Shown one piece after another: positions 44,021-51,656 of a DNA stretch of 64,000 nt. The DNA is from Thermaerobacter subterraneus DSM 13965 (GTDB taxonomy: Bacteria > Bacillota > Sulfobacillia > Thermaerobacterales > Thermaerobacteraceae). Position numbers and translations under genes: made by a program. Location: positions 1,417,890-1,481,889 of the forward strand of contig NZ_JH976535.1 of assembly GCF_000183545.2 (NCBI RefSeq), written 5' to 3'. Positions within the stretch are counted from its first letter, which is position 1; the number at the start of each line of letters is the position of its first letter. Under the pieces are notes generated by a model. It was not told where the DNA came from and did no database searches. It saw only the letters and a list, made by a program, of their open reading frames with translations.

Positions 44021-45247
44021 ATGGCTTGTCCCGATCCGGCCGGCCTCAAGCGAGCCCTCCTGGCCGAGGCGCGCCGGCTGGGTTTCGTGGCGGCCGGCGT
44101 GGCGGCCGCCGCCCCCCAGGTGGATCTGGAGTGGCTCCTGCGGCGGCGCCAGGCGCAGGGGATGGCCACCCCCTGGGAAGATCCGGACCCGGCCCGGCGA
44201 GCGGACCCTTCCAGCCTGTTGCCGGGTGCCCGCTCGGTGGTGGCCGTGGCCATGGCCTACGACCCTCCCCGCACCCGGCGCCGGGCGGCGGAGGGGCAAG
44301 GACCCCGGGAGGGCACAGGCGACCGGGGTGGGCGCCGCGAGCCGCCCTCCCTGCGGGGCTATGTGGCGGCGGCGGGCCGGACCCGCTCGTACCAGCACGT
44401 CATGACCCGGCGGCTCCAAGCGCTGGGCCGCTGGCTGGAAGCCACGGTGCCGGGTGGCTGCCGGTGGGCCGTGCAGGTGGACACCGGGCCGCTGGTGGAC
44501 CGGGCCTGGGCCCGGCAGGCGGGGATCGGCTGGATTGGCAAGAACGCGTGCCTGATCGTGCCCGGGGCCGGGTCCTGGGTCTTCCTGGGCGAGCTGGTCA
44601 CCGACGTGGAACTTCCCCCCGACCAGCCCCTGGCCGATGCCTGCGCCGGCTGCGACCTCTGCCTGCGGGCTTGCCCCACGGGCGCCTTCCTTGCGCCGCG
44701 GCAGCTGGATCCCCGGCGCTGCATCTCCTTCTTGAGCCAGAAGCCGGGCATGCTGGACGAGGAGGAACGGGCTGCCCTCGGCCAGAGCCTGTACGGTTGC
44801 GATGCATGCCAGGCGGTGTGCCCGTTCAATCGCCGGGCCGTGCCGGGCCATCCTGCCCTGCGGCCACGGCCCGGTGACCCCGAGGACCCGGCGGCTCCCC
44901 TTCTGCCGGACCTTCTGGCCATGGGCCGCGCCGCGTTTCAGGCGAGATACCGGCCCCTGACGGGGGCATGGCGGGGCCGCAAGGCCTGGCAGCGCAACGC
45001 CATCGTCGCCCTGGGCAACCGGGGTCCTGCGGCCCGGCCGGCGGTTCCGGCTCTGGCCCGCGTGCTCCTGGGGGATCCGCGGCCCGACCTGCGCGCCCTG
45101 GCCGCCTGGGCCCTGGCCCGGATCGGGGGCGATGCCGCCCGGGAGGCCCTGGAACGGGCCCGGGCGCAAGACCCGGATGCGGCCGTCCGCCAGGCGGCGG
45201 CCAGGGCCCTGGCGGAAGGGGCTCGGCCCGCGCGGAAGCCGGTCTGA
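44021..45247 (+). CDS. queG: Epoxyqueuosine reductase QueG
   Basis: Cobalamin-dependent iron-sulfur enzyme that performs the last step of queuosine synthesis in tRNA. 408 residues. Two cluster motifs are present: CAGCDLCLRACPTGAF and CDACQAVCPFN. Other blocks are GRTRSYQHVM, VDTGPLVDRAWARQAGIGWIGKN (seen in two pieces) and FLGELVTD. The C-terminal 80 residues form HEAT-like repeats (ALARVLLGDPRPDLRALAAW), as in full-length QueG. ATG at 44021 has GAGGGGAGGG at a good distance; ATG at 44015 is too close. Its need for cobalamin gives an indirect tie to the btu operon. Family length and cysteines are complete. Confidence 0.93.
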   Translation: MACPDPAGLKRALLAEARRLGFVAAGVAAAAPQVDLEWLLRRRQAQGMATPWEDPDPARRADPSSLLPGARSVVAVAMAYDPPRTRRRAAEGQGPREGTGDRGGRREPPSLRGYVAAAGRTRSYQHVMTRRLQALGRWLEATVPGGCRWAVQVDTGPLVDRAWARQAGIGWIGKNACLIVPGAGSWVFLGELVTDVELPPDQPLADACAGCDLCLRACPTGAFLAPRQLDPRRCISFLSQKPGMLDEEERAALGQSLYGCDACQAVCPFNRRAVPGHPALRPRPGDPEDPAAPLLPDLLAMGRAAFQARYRPLTGAWRGRKAWQRNAIVALGNRGPAARPAVPALARVLLGDPRPDLRALAAWALARIGGDAAREALERARAQDPDAAVRQAAARALAEGARPARKPV

Positions 45248-45625
45248 GGGAGCAGGTTCAGGGCGGGGGTCAGGGTCCTCCGGCAGGGTCCCCCGGCGCC
45301 GGCACGACGACCGCCCCGAGGAGGGCCGCGCCCCGGCCGGGCTCCGGCCCTAACGCGCAGGACGCGGCGGCCTTCTTGACGAACCAATTGGGTTACAGGC
45401 TCCTCGTTGGGCCGGCGGACCCGCAGCCGCCGCGCCGGCGCTCCCGCCGGCGGCGGGCCGGATGCCGCCCCGACCCCGGGACGCGACCCGGGGTGGCCAT
45501 GCGGGGCCCGCGGCACGGGCACGGGGCTGGCAAAAAGGGGCCCGCCGGTGGATATACCGGCGGGGAACCGGTTCAGGTTAATTTCGACAGGGCACGGCAC
45601 GGGCCGCGAGGCCCGCGGGAAGGTG
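45248..45625. other. Gap between queG and a small unknown gene
   Basis: No gene supported. AACCAATTGGGTT, containing the palindrome CCAATTGG, lies near 45381-45393, and a perfect hairpin CCCGCCGGT-GGATAT-ACCGGCGGG lies at 45541-45564. These could be operators or leader structures. No firm promoter was identified. Confidence 0.4.
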
Positions 45626-46159
45626 GTGAAGTCGGCCGTGCGGGTATTTGTCAACAACCATCCGGTGGACGTCTATCCGGGCGCCAGCGTGCGCCATGCA
45701 CTGCTCCGTTATTCTGAGACCGTCTACCAGGACACGGTGGCGGGGAAGCTGGTGGTGACCGACCGCCACGGCAACCGCCTGGGCCTGGGCGGTGTCCTGG
45801 AAGAGGGGTTGCGCCTGACGGTGGAAGGGCCGGGCGGCTTCCGGCCGGGACCGGCGCGGCCCGCCGCCGGGGAGGTGGCGGCCACCGGTGCACCCCACGG
45901 GACCAACGGCACGGTGCGGCCCGCCGCCAGCAGCCTGGCGGCGGGCCAGCCGGCGGGTGGGCGGCCGGCCGGCACCCCGGCCATGGGCATGGAGGCGGCC
46001 GGGGCCAACGGCGTGGCCCATCCCCAGCGGGGGGAGGGGCGCCGGCGGCGGCGCGGCCGCCGGCGGGGAAACCGGCGGGGGCGTCACCGCGCCCAGCCCG
46101 ACGCGGGCCGCCAGGGGAGAGCCCCGGGGGGACAGGCCAGCGCCAACGGTACGGGCTGA
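45626..46159 (+). CDS. Unrecognised protein: small beta-grasp-like domain with a long basic low-complexity tail
   Basis: 177 residues. The first 65 form a compact domain (VRVFVNNHPVDVYPGASVRHALL, here as FVNNHPVDVYPG and SVRHALL; GKLVVTDRHGNRLGLGGVLEEG; LRLTVEG) whose alternation of strands with one helix suggests a beta-grasp fold such as ThiS/MoaD or a 2Fe-2S-less ferredoxin-like protein. No C-terminal GG or cysteine cluster is present. The rest is Ala/Gly/Pro-rich and ends in a strongly Arg-rich stretch (about residues 135-165) that could bind nucleic acid or anionic surfaces. GTG at 45626 follows GGAAGG closely; GTG at 45638 is possible. A terminator shared with thiI follows. Confidence 0.55.
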   Translation: MKSAVRVFVNNHPVDVYPGASVRHALLRYSETVYQDTVAGKLVVTDRHGNRLGLGGVLEEGLRLTVEGPGGFRPGPARPAAGEVAATGAPHGTNGTVRPAASSLAAGQPAGGRPAGTPAMGMEAAGANGVAHPQRGEGRRRRRGRRRGNRRGRHRAQPDAGRQGRAPGGQASANGTG

Positions 46160-46184
46160 CGGCGGGTACAGGCCGGAGAAGGAA

Positions 46185-46230
46185 GGGGCGGGCCGGGGAC
46201 CGCTGGGTGGACCCCGGCCCGCCCCTCTTT
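46185..46230. terminator. Strong bidirectional terminator
   Basis: Perfect 14-base stem GGGGCGGGCCGGGG / CCCCGGCCCGCCCC with TCTTT on the plus side and AAGGAA upstream (T-rich on the minus strand). It separates the unknown gene from the convergent thiI gene. Confidence 0.85.
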
Positions 46231-46243
46231 ACGGGCGGAGCCT

Positions 46244-47458
46244 TCACGGCCCCTGGGCCGGTTCGACCACCAGGCGCTCGCTGCGCTCCAGGGCCTCTGC
46301 CAGCAGCGGTTCCCAGTCCCGCACCGCCTCGGCCTGCTCCGCCTGCTCGGGCCGCGGCCGGGTGGCGGGGTGGGCCGGAACGAAGAGGGTGCAGCAGTCT
46401 TCGTACGGCAGCACGGAGGTGTCGTAGGTGCCGATGGCCCTGGCCCGCTCGACGATCTCCGCCTTGTCCATGCCGATGAGCGGCCGCAGCACGGGCAGGG
46501 TCGCCACCGCCGAGATGGTGCGGATGCTTTCCAGGGTCTGGCTGGCCACCTGTCCCAGGCTCTCGCCCGTGACCAGGGCCAGGGCCCGCTCCCGGGCCGC
46601 GATGCGCTCGGCCAGGCGGAACATCATCCGCCGCATCAGGGTGATGGTGAGCTCCGGCGGGCACTCCAGCTGGATCGCCCGCTGGACCTCGGTGAAGTGC
46701 ACCACCCAGAGGGGCAGCGGTCCGCCCCAGCGCGCCAGCACCCGGGTGAGGTCGACCACCTTTTCCCGGGCCCGCTCGCTGGTGAAGGGCGGGCTGTGGA
46801 AGTGGACGCAGATGGGAACAAGGCCCCGCTTCATGGCCATCCACACGGCCACGGGGCTGTCGATCCCGCCCGACAGCAGCGCGCAGGCCCGGCCCGTCAC
46901 CCCGACGGGCAGCCCGCCGGGTCCCGGCACGGACCGGGCGTAGACATAAGCGCCGTCGTGGCGCACCTCCACGTGAACCGTGATCTGGGGGCGCTGGACG
47001 TCGACCTTGAGCTCAGGACGGGCCGCCAGCAGCCGGCTGCCCAGCTCGCGGTTCAGATCCAGCGACGTCAGGGGGAACCGCTTGTTGGAGCGCCGGGCTT
47101 CCACCTTGAAGGTCGGCGCGCCTCCGGTGCCTACCCCGCCGGCCCCGCCCCTGGCGGCCAGGGCGGCCTCCAGGGCCCGGGCGGCCGCCGCGGCGATGGC
47201 CTCCAGGTGGAGGTCCACCCGCTCGGCCGGCGCCACGGCCACGATGCCGAAGACCCGTTGCAGGCTCTCCAGCAGGGGTTCCGGATCGGTGCCGGGCGGC
47301 GGCTCCACCCAGACCCTGCCCGGCGTGCGGTAGACGGCGACCCCGGGCCAGGCGGCCAGGGCCCGCCGGATCCGGCGGACCAGGGCCTGCTCGAACTGGG
47401 GCCGGTTCTTCCCCTTTAGACCGATCTCGCCATAGCGGACAAGCAGGACGGAATCCAA
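46244..47458 (-). CDS. thiI: tRNA 4-thiouridine synthase ThiI
   Basis: Transfers sulfur to U8 of tRNA and, in many bacteria, to the thiamine sulfur carrier ThiS. 404 residues: an N-terminal ferredoxin-like/THUMP region (RYGEIGLKGKNRPQFE; FKVEARRSNKRFPLTS) and a PP-loop ATPase with LLSGGIDSPVAVWMA and TGESLGQVASQTLESI. It ends after the AANH domain, so the rhodanese domain of the E. coli enzyme is absent, as in Bacillus. The start is TTG at 47456-47458 with GGAGG six bases upstream. It lies 61 bases after a cysteine desulfurase gene that can serve as its sulfur donor (NifZ-ThiI type pairing). Confidence 0.94.
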   Translation of the reverse strand: MDSVLLVRYGEIGLKGKNRPQFEQALVRRIRRALAAWPGVAVYRTPGRVWVEPPPGTDPEPLLESLQRVFGIVAVAPAERVDLHLEAIAAAAARALEAALAARGGAGGVGTGGAPTFKVEARRSNKRFPLTSLDLNRELGSRLLAARPELKVDVQRPQITVHVEVRHDGAYVYARSVPGPGGLPVGVTGRACALLSGGIDSPVAVWMAMKRGLVPICVHFHSPPFTSERAREKVVDLTRVLARWGGPLPLWVVHFTEVQRAIQLECPPELTITLMRRMMFRLAERIAARERALALVTGESLGQVASQTLESIRTISAVATLPVLRPLIGMDKAEIVERARAIGTYDTSVLPYEDCCTLFVPAHPATRPRPEQAEQAEAVRDWEPLLAEALERSERLVVEPAQGP

Positions 47459-47519
47459 GGTGTGCCTCCTCCGGACCGGCCGGGACGAATCGGCCGGTTA
47501 GTGGCGGGTTCGCGGCGGG

Positions 47520-48719
47520 TTAGTGGCGGGCGCGCACCGACGCCACCGCCCGCACCTCGGCGGCCGCCTCCCGCAGGGCCGCGACGAAGCGCTCCACGTC
47601 GCCCTCGGTGGTCTCCCGGCCCAGGCTCACCCGCAGAGCCGAATCCAGCCGGGCCGGCGGAAGCCCCAGGGCCTGCAGAACGTGGCTGGGGGCCGTGCGC
47701 CGCGAGGTACAGGCCGACCCGGTGGACACGTACACGCCCCGCTGGGCCAGGGCGTGGACCAGGACCTCGCCCCGGGCCCCCACCACCGAGAGGTTGACGA
47801 TGTGGGGCGCACCCTCCGCCGGGTCGGGCCCGTTGACATACACCTCAGGGATCTCCGCCTGGACCCGCTCCACCAGCCGCTCCTTGAGCGCCTGCAGCCG
47901 GCGGCCCAGCTCGGGCTGCTCGGCCAGGATCAGCCGGGCCGCCACGCCGAAGCCGGCGATGCCCGGCACGTTGTGGGTACCGGGCCGCAGGCCGCCCTCC
48001 TGCTCGCCGCCCGTCAGCAGGGGCTGGATGCGCACGCCGCGGCGTACGTACAGGGCGCCGGTGCCCTTGGGCCCGTGGATCTTGTGGGCGCTCACCGTCA
48101 GCAGGTCCACGCCCCAGGCCCGGGGGCGCACCGGCATCTTGCCGAAGGCCTGCACGGCGTCCACGTGGACCAGCACCTCCGGGCGCCGCCGGCGCACCGC
48201 CTGGACGATGTCGGCGATGGGCTGGATCGACCCGATCTCGTTGTTGACCAGCATGACGCTGACCAGCACGGTGTCGGGCGCGACGGCCGCGGCCACCCGC
48301 TCGGGGTCGACCCGGCCCCGGCCGTCGGCGGGCACCACGGTGAGCCGGTAGCCTTCCTCCTCCAGGCGGCGCGCCGTGGTCAGGATGGACGAGTGCTCGA
48401 TGGCGGTGGTCACCAGGTGGCGCCCCCGCCGCGGGTAGGCGGCCAGCATCCCCCGCAGAGCCCAGTTGTTGGCCTCGGTGCCGCCGGAGGTGAAGTAGAG
48501 GTCGTCGGCCGGAACGTCCAGGGCACGGGCCAGCACCGCCCGGGCCTCCTTGACCAGCCGCTCGGCCTCCAGCCCCGCCGTGTGCAGGGAGGCGGGGTTG
48601 CCGAAGCGGTTCTGCAGGGCGTCGACCATGGCCTCGACCACCTCGGGGCGTGCCCGGGTGGTGGCGGCGTTGTCCAGGTAGACGCCGGGGCTCGTCCCCG
48701 GCGCAGGCTGGGTGGCCAT
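47520..48719 (-). CDS. Cysteine desulfurase (NifS/IscS family)
   Basis: PLP enzyme that takes sulfur from cysteine as a persulfide; 399 residues. Motifs: VYLDNAATTRARPEV, the GTEANN segment, VHVDAVQAFGK, the PLP Lys in SAHKIHGPKG, and the active Cys in a flexible loop VSTGSACTSRR, which marks group I (IscS/NifS) enzymes. ATG at 48717-48719 follows GAGGAGGG. It is the first gene of an operon with thiI. An AT-rich palindrome with a TATAAT lies about 50 bases upstream. Confidence 0.94.
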   Translation of the reverse strand: MATQPAPGTSPGVYLDNAATTRARPEVVEAMVDALQNRFGNPASLHTAGLEAERLVKEARAVLARALDVPADDLYFTSGGTEANNWALRGMLAAYPRRGRHLVTTAIEHSSILTTARRLEEEGYRLTVVPADGRGRVDPERVAAAVAPDTVLVSVMLVNNEIGSIQPIADIVQAVRRRRPEVLVHVDAVQAFGKMPVRPRAWGVDLLTVSAHKIHGPKGTGALYVRRGVRIQPLLTGGEQEGGLRPGTHNVPGIAGFGVAARLILAEQPELGRRLQALKERLVERVQAEIPEVYVNGPDPAEGAPHIVNLSVVGARGEVLVHALAQRGVYVSTGSACTSRRTAPSHVLQALGLPPARLDSALRVSLGRETTEGDVERFVAALREAAAEVRAVASVRARH

Positions 48720-48768
48720 AGCAACCCTCCTCGGCGGAAGGGCGGCAAAACCGGCCCCCCCTTCCGGC

Positions 48769-48785
48769 AAAAGTATTATACTTTT
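48769..48785. promoter_or_regulatory. AT-rich perfect palindrome between divergent genes
   Basis: AAAAGTATTATACTTTT, a perfect dyad about a central base, in an otherwise GC-rich region. Read on the minus strand it contains TATAAT and can be the -10 of the cysteine desulfurase operon. It lies about 80 bases upstream of the divergent acidic-protein gene, so a protein bound here could control both. Confidence 0.55.
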
Positions 48786-48864
48786 CCTCTGACGGAGCCC
48801 GGGGCGAAAGGTCCCGGCGCTCCACGCCTTAGGGAGTGGTTCACTCCGGAAGGGGCACCGCCTG

Positions 48865-49455
48865 ATGTTGCGTTACGAAGACCTGTGCGACGTGCTCTTC
48901 GACGCGGCGGAAGCCGCCGGCCTGGAGATCCGGCGCGTCGAGCACCACGTGGAGACCCAGACCATGGACCGCCACTGCCTGTTCGTGTGCGTCCCGGAAG
49001 GGGACGAGCCGCCCCACCGGGTCCGGGCGGAGATCAGCTTCACCTGGGACTCGGTGCTGACGGCGGAGACGGTCTACGGGGGCAGTTGCGGCCTGTATCA
49101 TGCAGAAGAGGACGACTGCACCCACAAGGAGGGGCAGCCGGACCTCACCGTCGACGTGGAGATCCGCTACGTGTTCGACGTGCCGTCGGCCGAGCAGGTG
49201 CCGCCGCTGGCCAACTCCATCAAGCAGATCCTGTTCGAACACATCGAGCACGACAACATCCCCGAGGTGAAGTTCGTCATCTCGGTGCTTCCCGACGGCC
49301 GGGTGGCAGTGCACGAGGCGTACGCCGTGTACGTCTGGCAGGTGGACTGCAGCGAGGAGCCCGACGTGGAGCCGATGTTCGCGGAGGTCCACCGCATCAT
49401 GGAGGCGTTGATCGGCTCGGGTTACTTTCCCAAGTCCGGCGAGATGCTGCTCTAG
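48865..49455 (+). CDS. Unrecognised acidic protein
   Basis: 196 residues, strongly acidic, no signal peptide or membrane helix, codon use like its neighbours. Notable are Cys/His positions that could bind metal (GGSCGLYHAEEDDCTHKEG) and a regular alternation of strands (LTVDVEIRYVFDVP; VKFVISVLPDGRVAVHEAYAVYVWQVD, abbreviated). I do not recognise the family. ATG at 48865 has GGAAGGGG eight bases upstream. It is divergent from the cysteine desulfurase across a shared palindrome and is followed by an IreB-like gene after 41 bases. Confidence 0.75.
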   Translation: MLRYEDLCDVLFDAAEAAGLEIRRVEHHVETQTMDRHCLFVCVPEGDEPPHRVRAEISFTWDSVLTAETVYGGSCGLYHAEEDDCTHKEGQPDLTVDVEIRYVFDVPSAEQVPPLANSIKQILFEHIEHDNIPEVKFVISVLPDGRVAVHEAYAVYVWQVDCSEEPDVEPMFAEVHRIMEALIGSGYFPKSGEMLL

Positions 49456-49496
49456 CGCCGGGCACGGGCGCGGCCACCGGCGGGAGGCGTACCGTC

Positions 49497-49982
49497 ATGG
49501 AACACAAGCGGGACACCGGGGACGAACCGGTGAACCGGCACCCGGCGCCGTCGCCGGGGCCGGCGGGTTGCGCCGGCCCCGGCGGGGGCCGTGACCCGCG
49601 CGGCGGTGGCCCGGCCGCTGCCGGGGACGAGCAGGCGGCGGCCCGCGAGCCGGCGGTGCCGCCTGTCCCTGGGCCCGGGACGGCCTGGATCCCCGCCGTG
49701 GGCAGCGAGGGAACCCGGCGCCTGCCCCTCCTTTCCCCGGGAGGCGGCACCGCCCTGGAAGAGGAGGAGCGGCAGGTGCTGGCCCAGGTGCTGGCTGCCC
49801 TCGGGGAGCGGGGATACGACCCCGCGCGGCAGCTGGCCCACTTCCTGGTGACCGGCGAGCCGGCGTACATCACCGCCCACCGCGGCGCGCGGGTGCTGAT
49901 TCAGAAGCTGGACCGCGTGCGGGTGGTCGAGGCCCTGGTGCGGGCCTATCTCGACGGCGGGTTCGGGCCGCCGGGGCGGTAG
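49497..49982 (+). CDS. IreB family regulatory phosphoprotein (UPF0297), N-terminally extended
   Basis: The last 85 residues are an IreB/YrzL domain: EERQVLAQVLAALGERGYDPARQLAHFLVTGEPAYITAHRGARVLIQKLDR, seen as blocks ALGERGYDP, LVTGEPAYITAH and ARVLIQKLDR. In Enterococcus IreB is a small phosphoprotein target of the kinase IreK. Here 75 Pro/Gly/Ala-rich residues precede the domain, giving 161 residues instead of about 88. ATG at 49497 has GGGAGG nine bases upstream. IreB genes usually sit between alaS and ruvX; neither is nearby. Confidence 0.82.
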   Translation: MEHKRDTGDEPVNRHPAPSPGPAGCAGPGGGRDPRGGGPAAAGDEQAAAREPAVPPVPGPGTAWIPAVGSEGTRRLPLLSPGGGTALEEEERQVLAQVLAALGERGYDPARQLAHFLVTGEPAYITAHRGARVLIQKLDRVRVVEALVRAYLDGGFGPPGR

Positions 49983-50128
49983 AAGCCGCCGGGCAGCCCG
50001 CATCCCGGCCACCGCCGGCCATGGCAGGATGTGGCTGTGTGGGGCGCCGCCCGGCGGGACAAGGTATGCCTGCGCGGGTCACAAGTTCCCTATCCGGATC
50101 GGGTGCCGAGGCGCTTGTGACCCCGCCG

Positions 50129-50160
50129 GGGGAGGCGGTCAAGCCGCCTCCCCTGTTTTT
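50129..50160 (+). terminator. Intrinsic terminator downstream of the ireB-like gene
   Basis: GGGGAGGCGG-TCAAG-CCGCCTCCCC followed by TGTTTTT. Confidence 0.85.
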
Positions 50161-50199
50161 GTCCTTCTGACAGCTTCTCCCATCTCTGGCTGGCCTGTC

Positions 50200-50230
50200 G
50201 AATAAGCGGCCAGGACGTGACTGCATACTA
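50200..50230 (+). promoter_or_regulatory. Sigma-G-like promoter of spoVT
   Basis: GAATAA (50200-50205) and, 18 bases later, CATACTA (50224-50230), a perfect match to the sigma-G -10 consensus CATWMTA. In Bacillus spoVT is transcribed by sigma-G, which supports the call. The leader to the ATG at 50458 would be unusually long. Confidence 0.55.
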
Positions 50231-50457
50231 ACCCCACCAGTGCCCATGGCCCGAAGGCCGCATGCTGGCGGGCCGGTCACGCCTCGTTGCCGGCCCCGGT
50301 GGCACCGGGCCGGCGTTCCGGTGCCGGGCTCCGTGGCGGTTGCCGCCAGGTGGCGCGGGCCCCAGGCCGCTGGCCCTGGCCCATGGGGCTGCCACGGAAG
50401 CACCGCGGCCTGGGCGCCGGGCCGGTTCTTCCACACCACGGCAGAAGAGGTGACGCC

Positions 50458-51018
50458 ATGAAGGCCACTGGGGTGGTTCGGCGCATCGACGACCTGGGAC
50501 GGATCGTGATTCCCATCGAGATCCGCCGGAGCATGAACATCCGCGACGGTGATCCCCTGGAGATCTTTGTTGACAAGGGCGGCGAGGTCATCCTCAAGAA
50601 GTACTCGGCCATCGCCGACCTGGAGGAGATGGTCAGCGGCATCGCCCAGTCCCTGGCCGCCGCCTCGGGCCTGGTCGCCATGGTGACGGACCGGGACCAG
50701 GTGGTGACCGTGGCCGGCGCCGCACCGCGGGAGTTCGCCGGCAAGCCCATCGGCTCCGTGGTCTACCAGGCCATGGAACAGCGCCAGGTGCTGCACTTCA
50801 CATCCGACCGGCACCGCCACCCCGGGCCGCTCATCGGGGCCGACGAGGACAAGCCGTGCCCCTTTGCCAGCGAGGTGATCGCCCCCATCGTAGTCGGGGG
50901 CGACCCCGTGGGCGCGGTGATCATCGCCTCCCGGGAACAGGGGCGGGACACGGGGACGCTGGAGCTGAAGCTGGCGGAGACGGCGGCCGGCTTCATCGCC
51001 CGCCACCTGGAGGAATAG
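50458..51018 (+). CDS. spoVT: Stage V sporulation protein T (AbrB-GAF regulator)
   Basis: Forespore transcription regulator that tunes sigma-G genes, including germination receptors and SASPs. 186 residues. The N-terminal AbrB swapped-hairpin domain reads MKATGVVRRIDDLGRIVIP, then IEIRRSMNIRDGDPLEIFVD (residues 1-50). A GAF-like domain follows (about 60-180; YQAMEQRQVLHF, CPFASEVIAPIVVGGDPVGAVIIAS). Length and layout match Bacillus SpoVT. ATG at 50458 has AGAGG upstream. Target genes in this window could include the gerABC operon and the SASP gene. Confidence 0.95.
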   Translation: MKATGVVRRIDDLGRIVIPIEIRRSMNIRDGDPLEIFVDKGGEVILKKYSAIADLEEMVSGIAQSLAAASGLVAMVTDRDQVVTVAGAAPREFAGKPIGSVVYQAMEQRQVLHFTSDRHRHPGPLIGADEDKPCPFASEVIAPIVVGGDPVGAVIIASREQGRDTGTLELKLAETAAGFIARHLEE

Positions 51019-51656
51019 CCCTGCTGCGCTGCCAAGGTCCAAGTCCTCTGCCGGGCGGGTGCCTGGCATGCCCCGGTCGCGGCGGGCGGCCTCGCCGCCC
51101 GGCCGGAGCCGGCGGCCAGGCAGCGCTCCCGGATCCTACGCCCCCGCGGCCCGCGGCGCGGGGGCCTTCTTGTTTCCGCATGCCCAGAGGTGGCCGGCCT
51201 GTTCAGCGGAGGGCCTTGCGCTGCCGGCCTTTCCCCAGATCAGACCAGGAAAGGACGGGTCCGGCCTCTTTAACGTGAAGGCCCGCCCGCTCCCGTCTCC
51301 CGCTGCGGCGACGGGCGCCCGCGGCCGGGGACCGCCGCCACGGCGACCACCGATCCCGTACGCCGATCCCCGCTCCACAGGTGGGCTTTGAACGTAACAG
51401 GTGTAATATGCCTTGCTAAATTATGGATGACAGAGGCATAATATGGTTGATGGGGATGCCCGCCGGCCGGACCCACCAGGGCGGGAGGGGTGGCGGTGGC
51501 GGCGGGGGCCGCCCGCCGCGGGCAAGGCCGGGCCGGGAGCGGCCCGTCCAGCGGCGGGACCGGCGCGCGGCCGGGCCCGATGCCAGCGGGCGGCCGGTCC
51601 GGGGCGTGGCCTCTCCGGCCCGGCGGGCCCGGGGCGGAACCGGTGAGGGGGAAGGC
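51019..51656. other. Gap between spoVT and a secreted PKD protein
   Basis: It holds the spoVT terminator (51140-51175), an AT-richer segment at about 51385-51450 with an imperfect inverted repeat TAATATGCCT / AGGCATAATA (51404-51413, 51434-51443), and a GC-rich low-complexity stretch that is open in the frame of the next gene but has no family features. The AT-rich segment is the most likely promoter/operator site. Confidence 0.45.
51140..51175 (+). terminator. spoVT terminator
   Basis: GCCCCCGCG / CGCGGGGGC stem (51140-51148 and 51157-51165) followed by CTTCTTGTTT. Confidence 0.75.

Larger units (their letters stand above)
49983..50457. other. Non-coding region between ireB-like gene and spoVT
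   Basis: It contains a 10-base inverted repeat GGGTCACAAG / CTTGTGACCC (50076-50085 and 50114-50123), a terminator (50129-50160), a sigma-G-like promoter and then a GC-rich leader of some 220 bases rich in GGCCC/GGGCC dyads before spoVT. A 34-codon frame from ATG 50066 to TGA 50170 spans the repeat and the terminator and is probably not a gene. Confidence 0.5.

Noticed and set aside
50066-50170. 34-codon small gene with an ATG at 50066
   Set aside because: It has a poor ribosome binding site and runs through an inverted repeat and an intrinsic terminator, which explain the sequence better.
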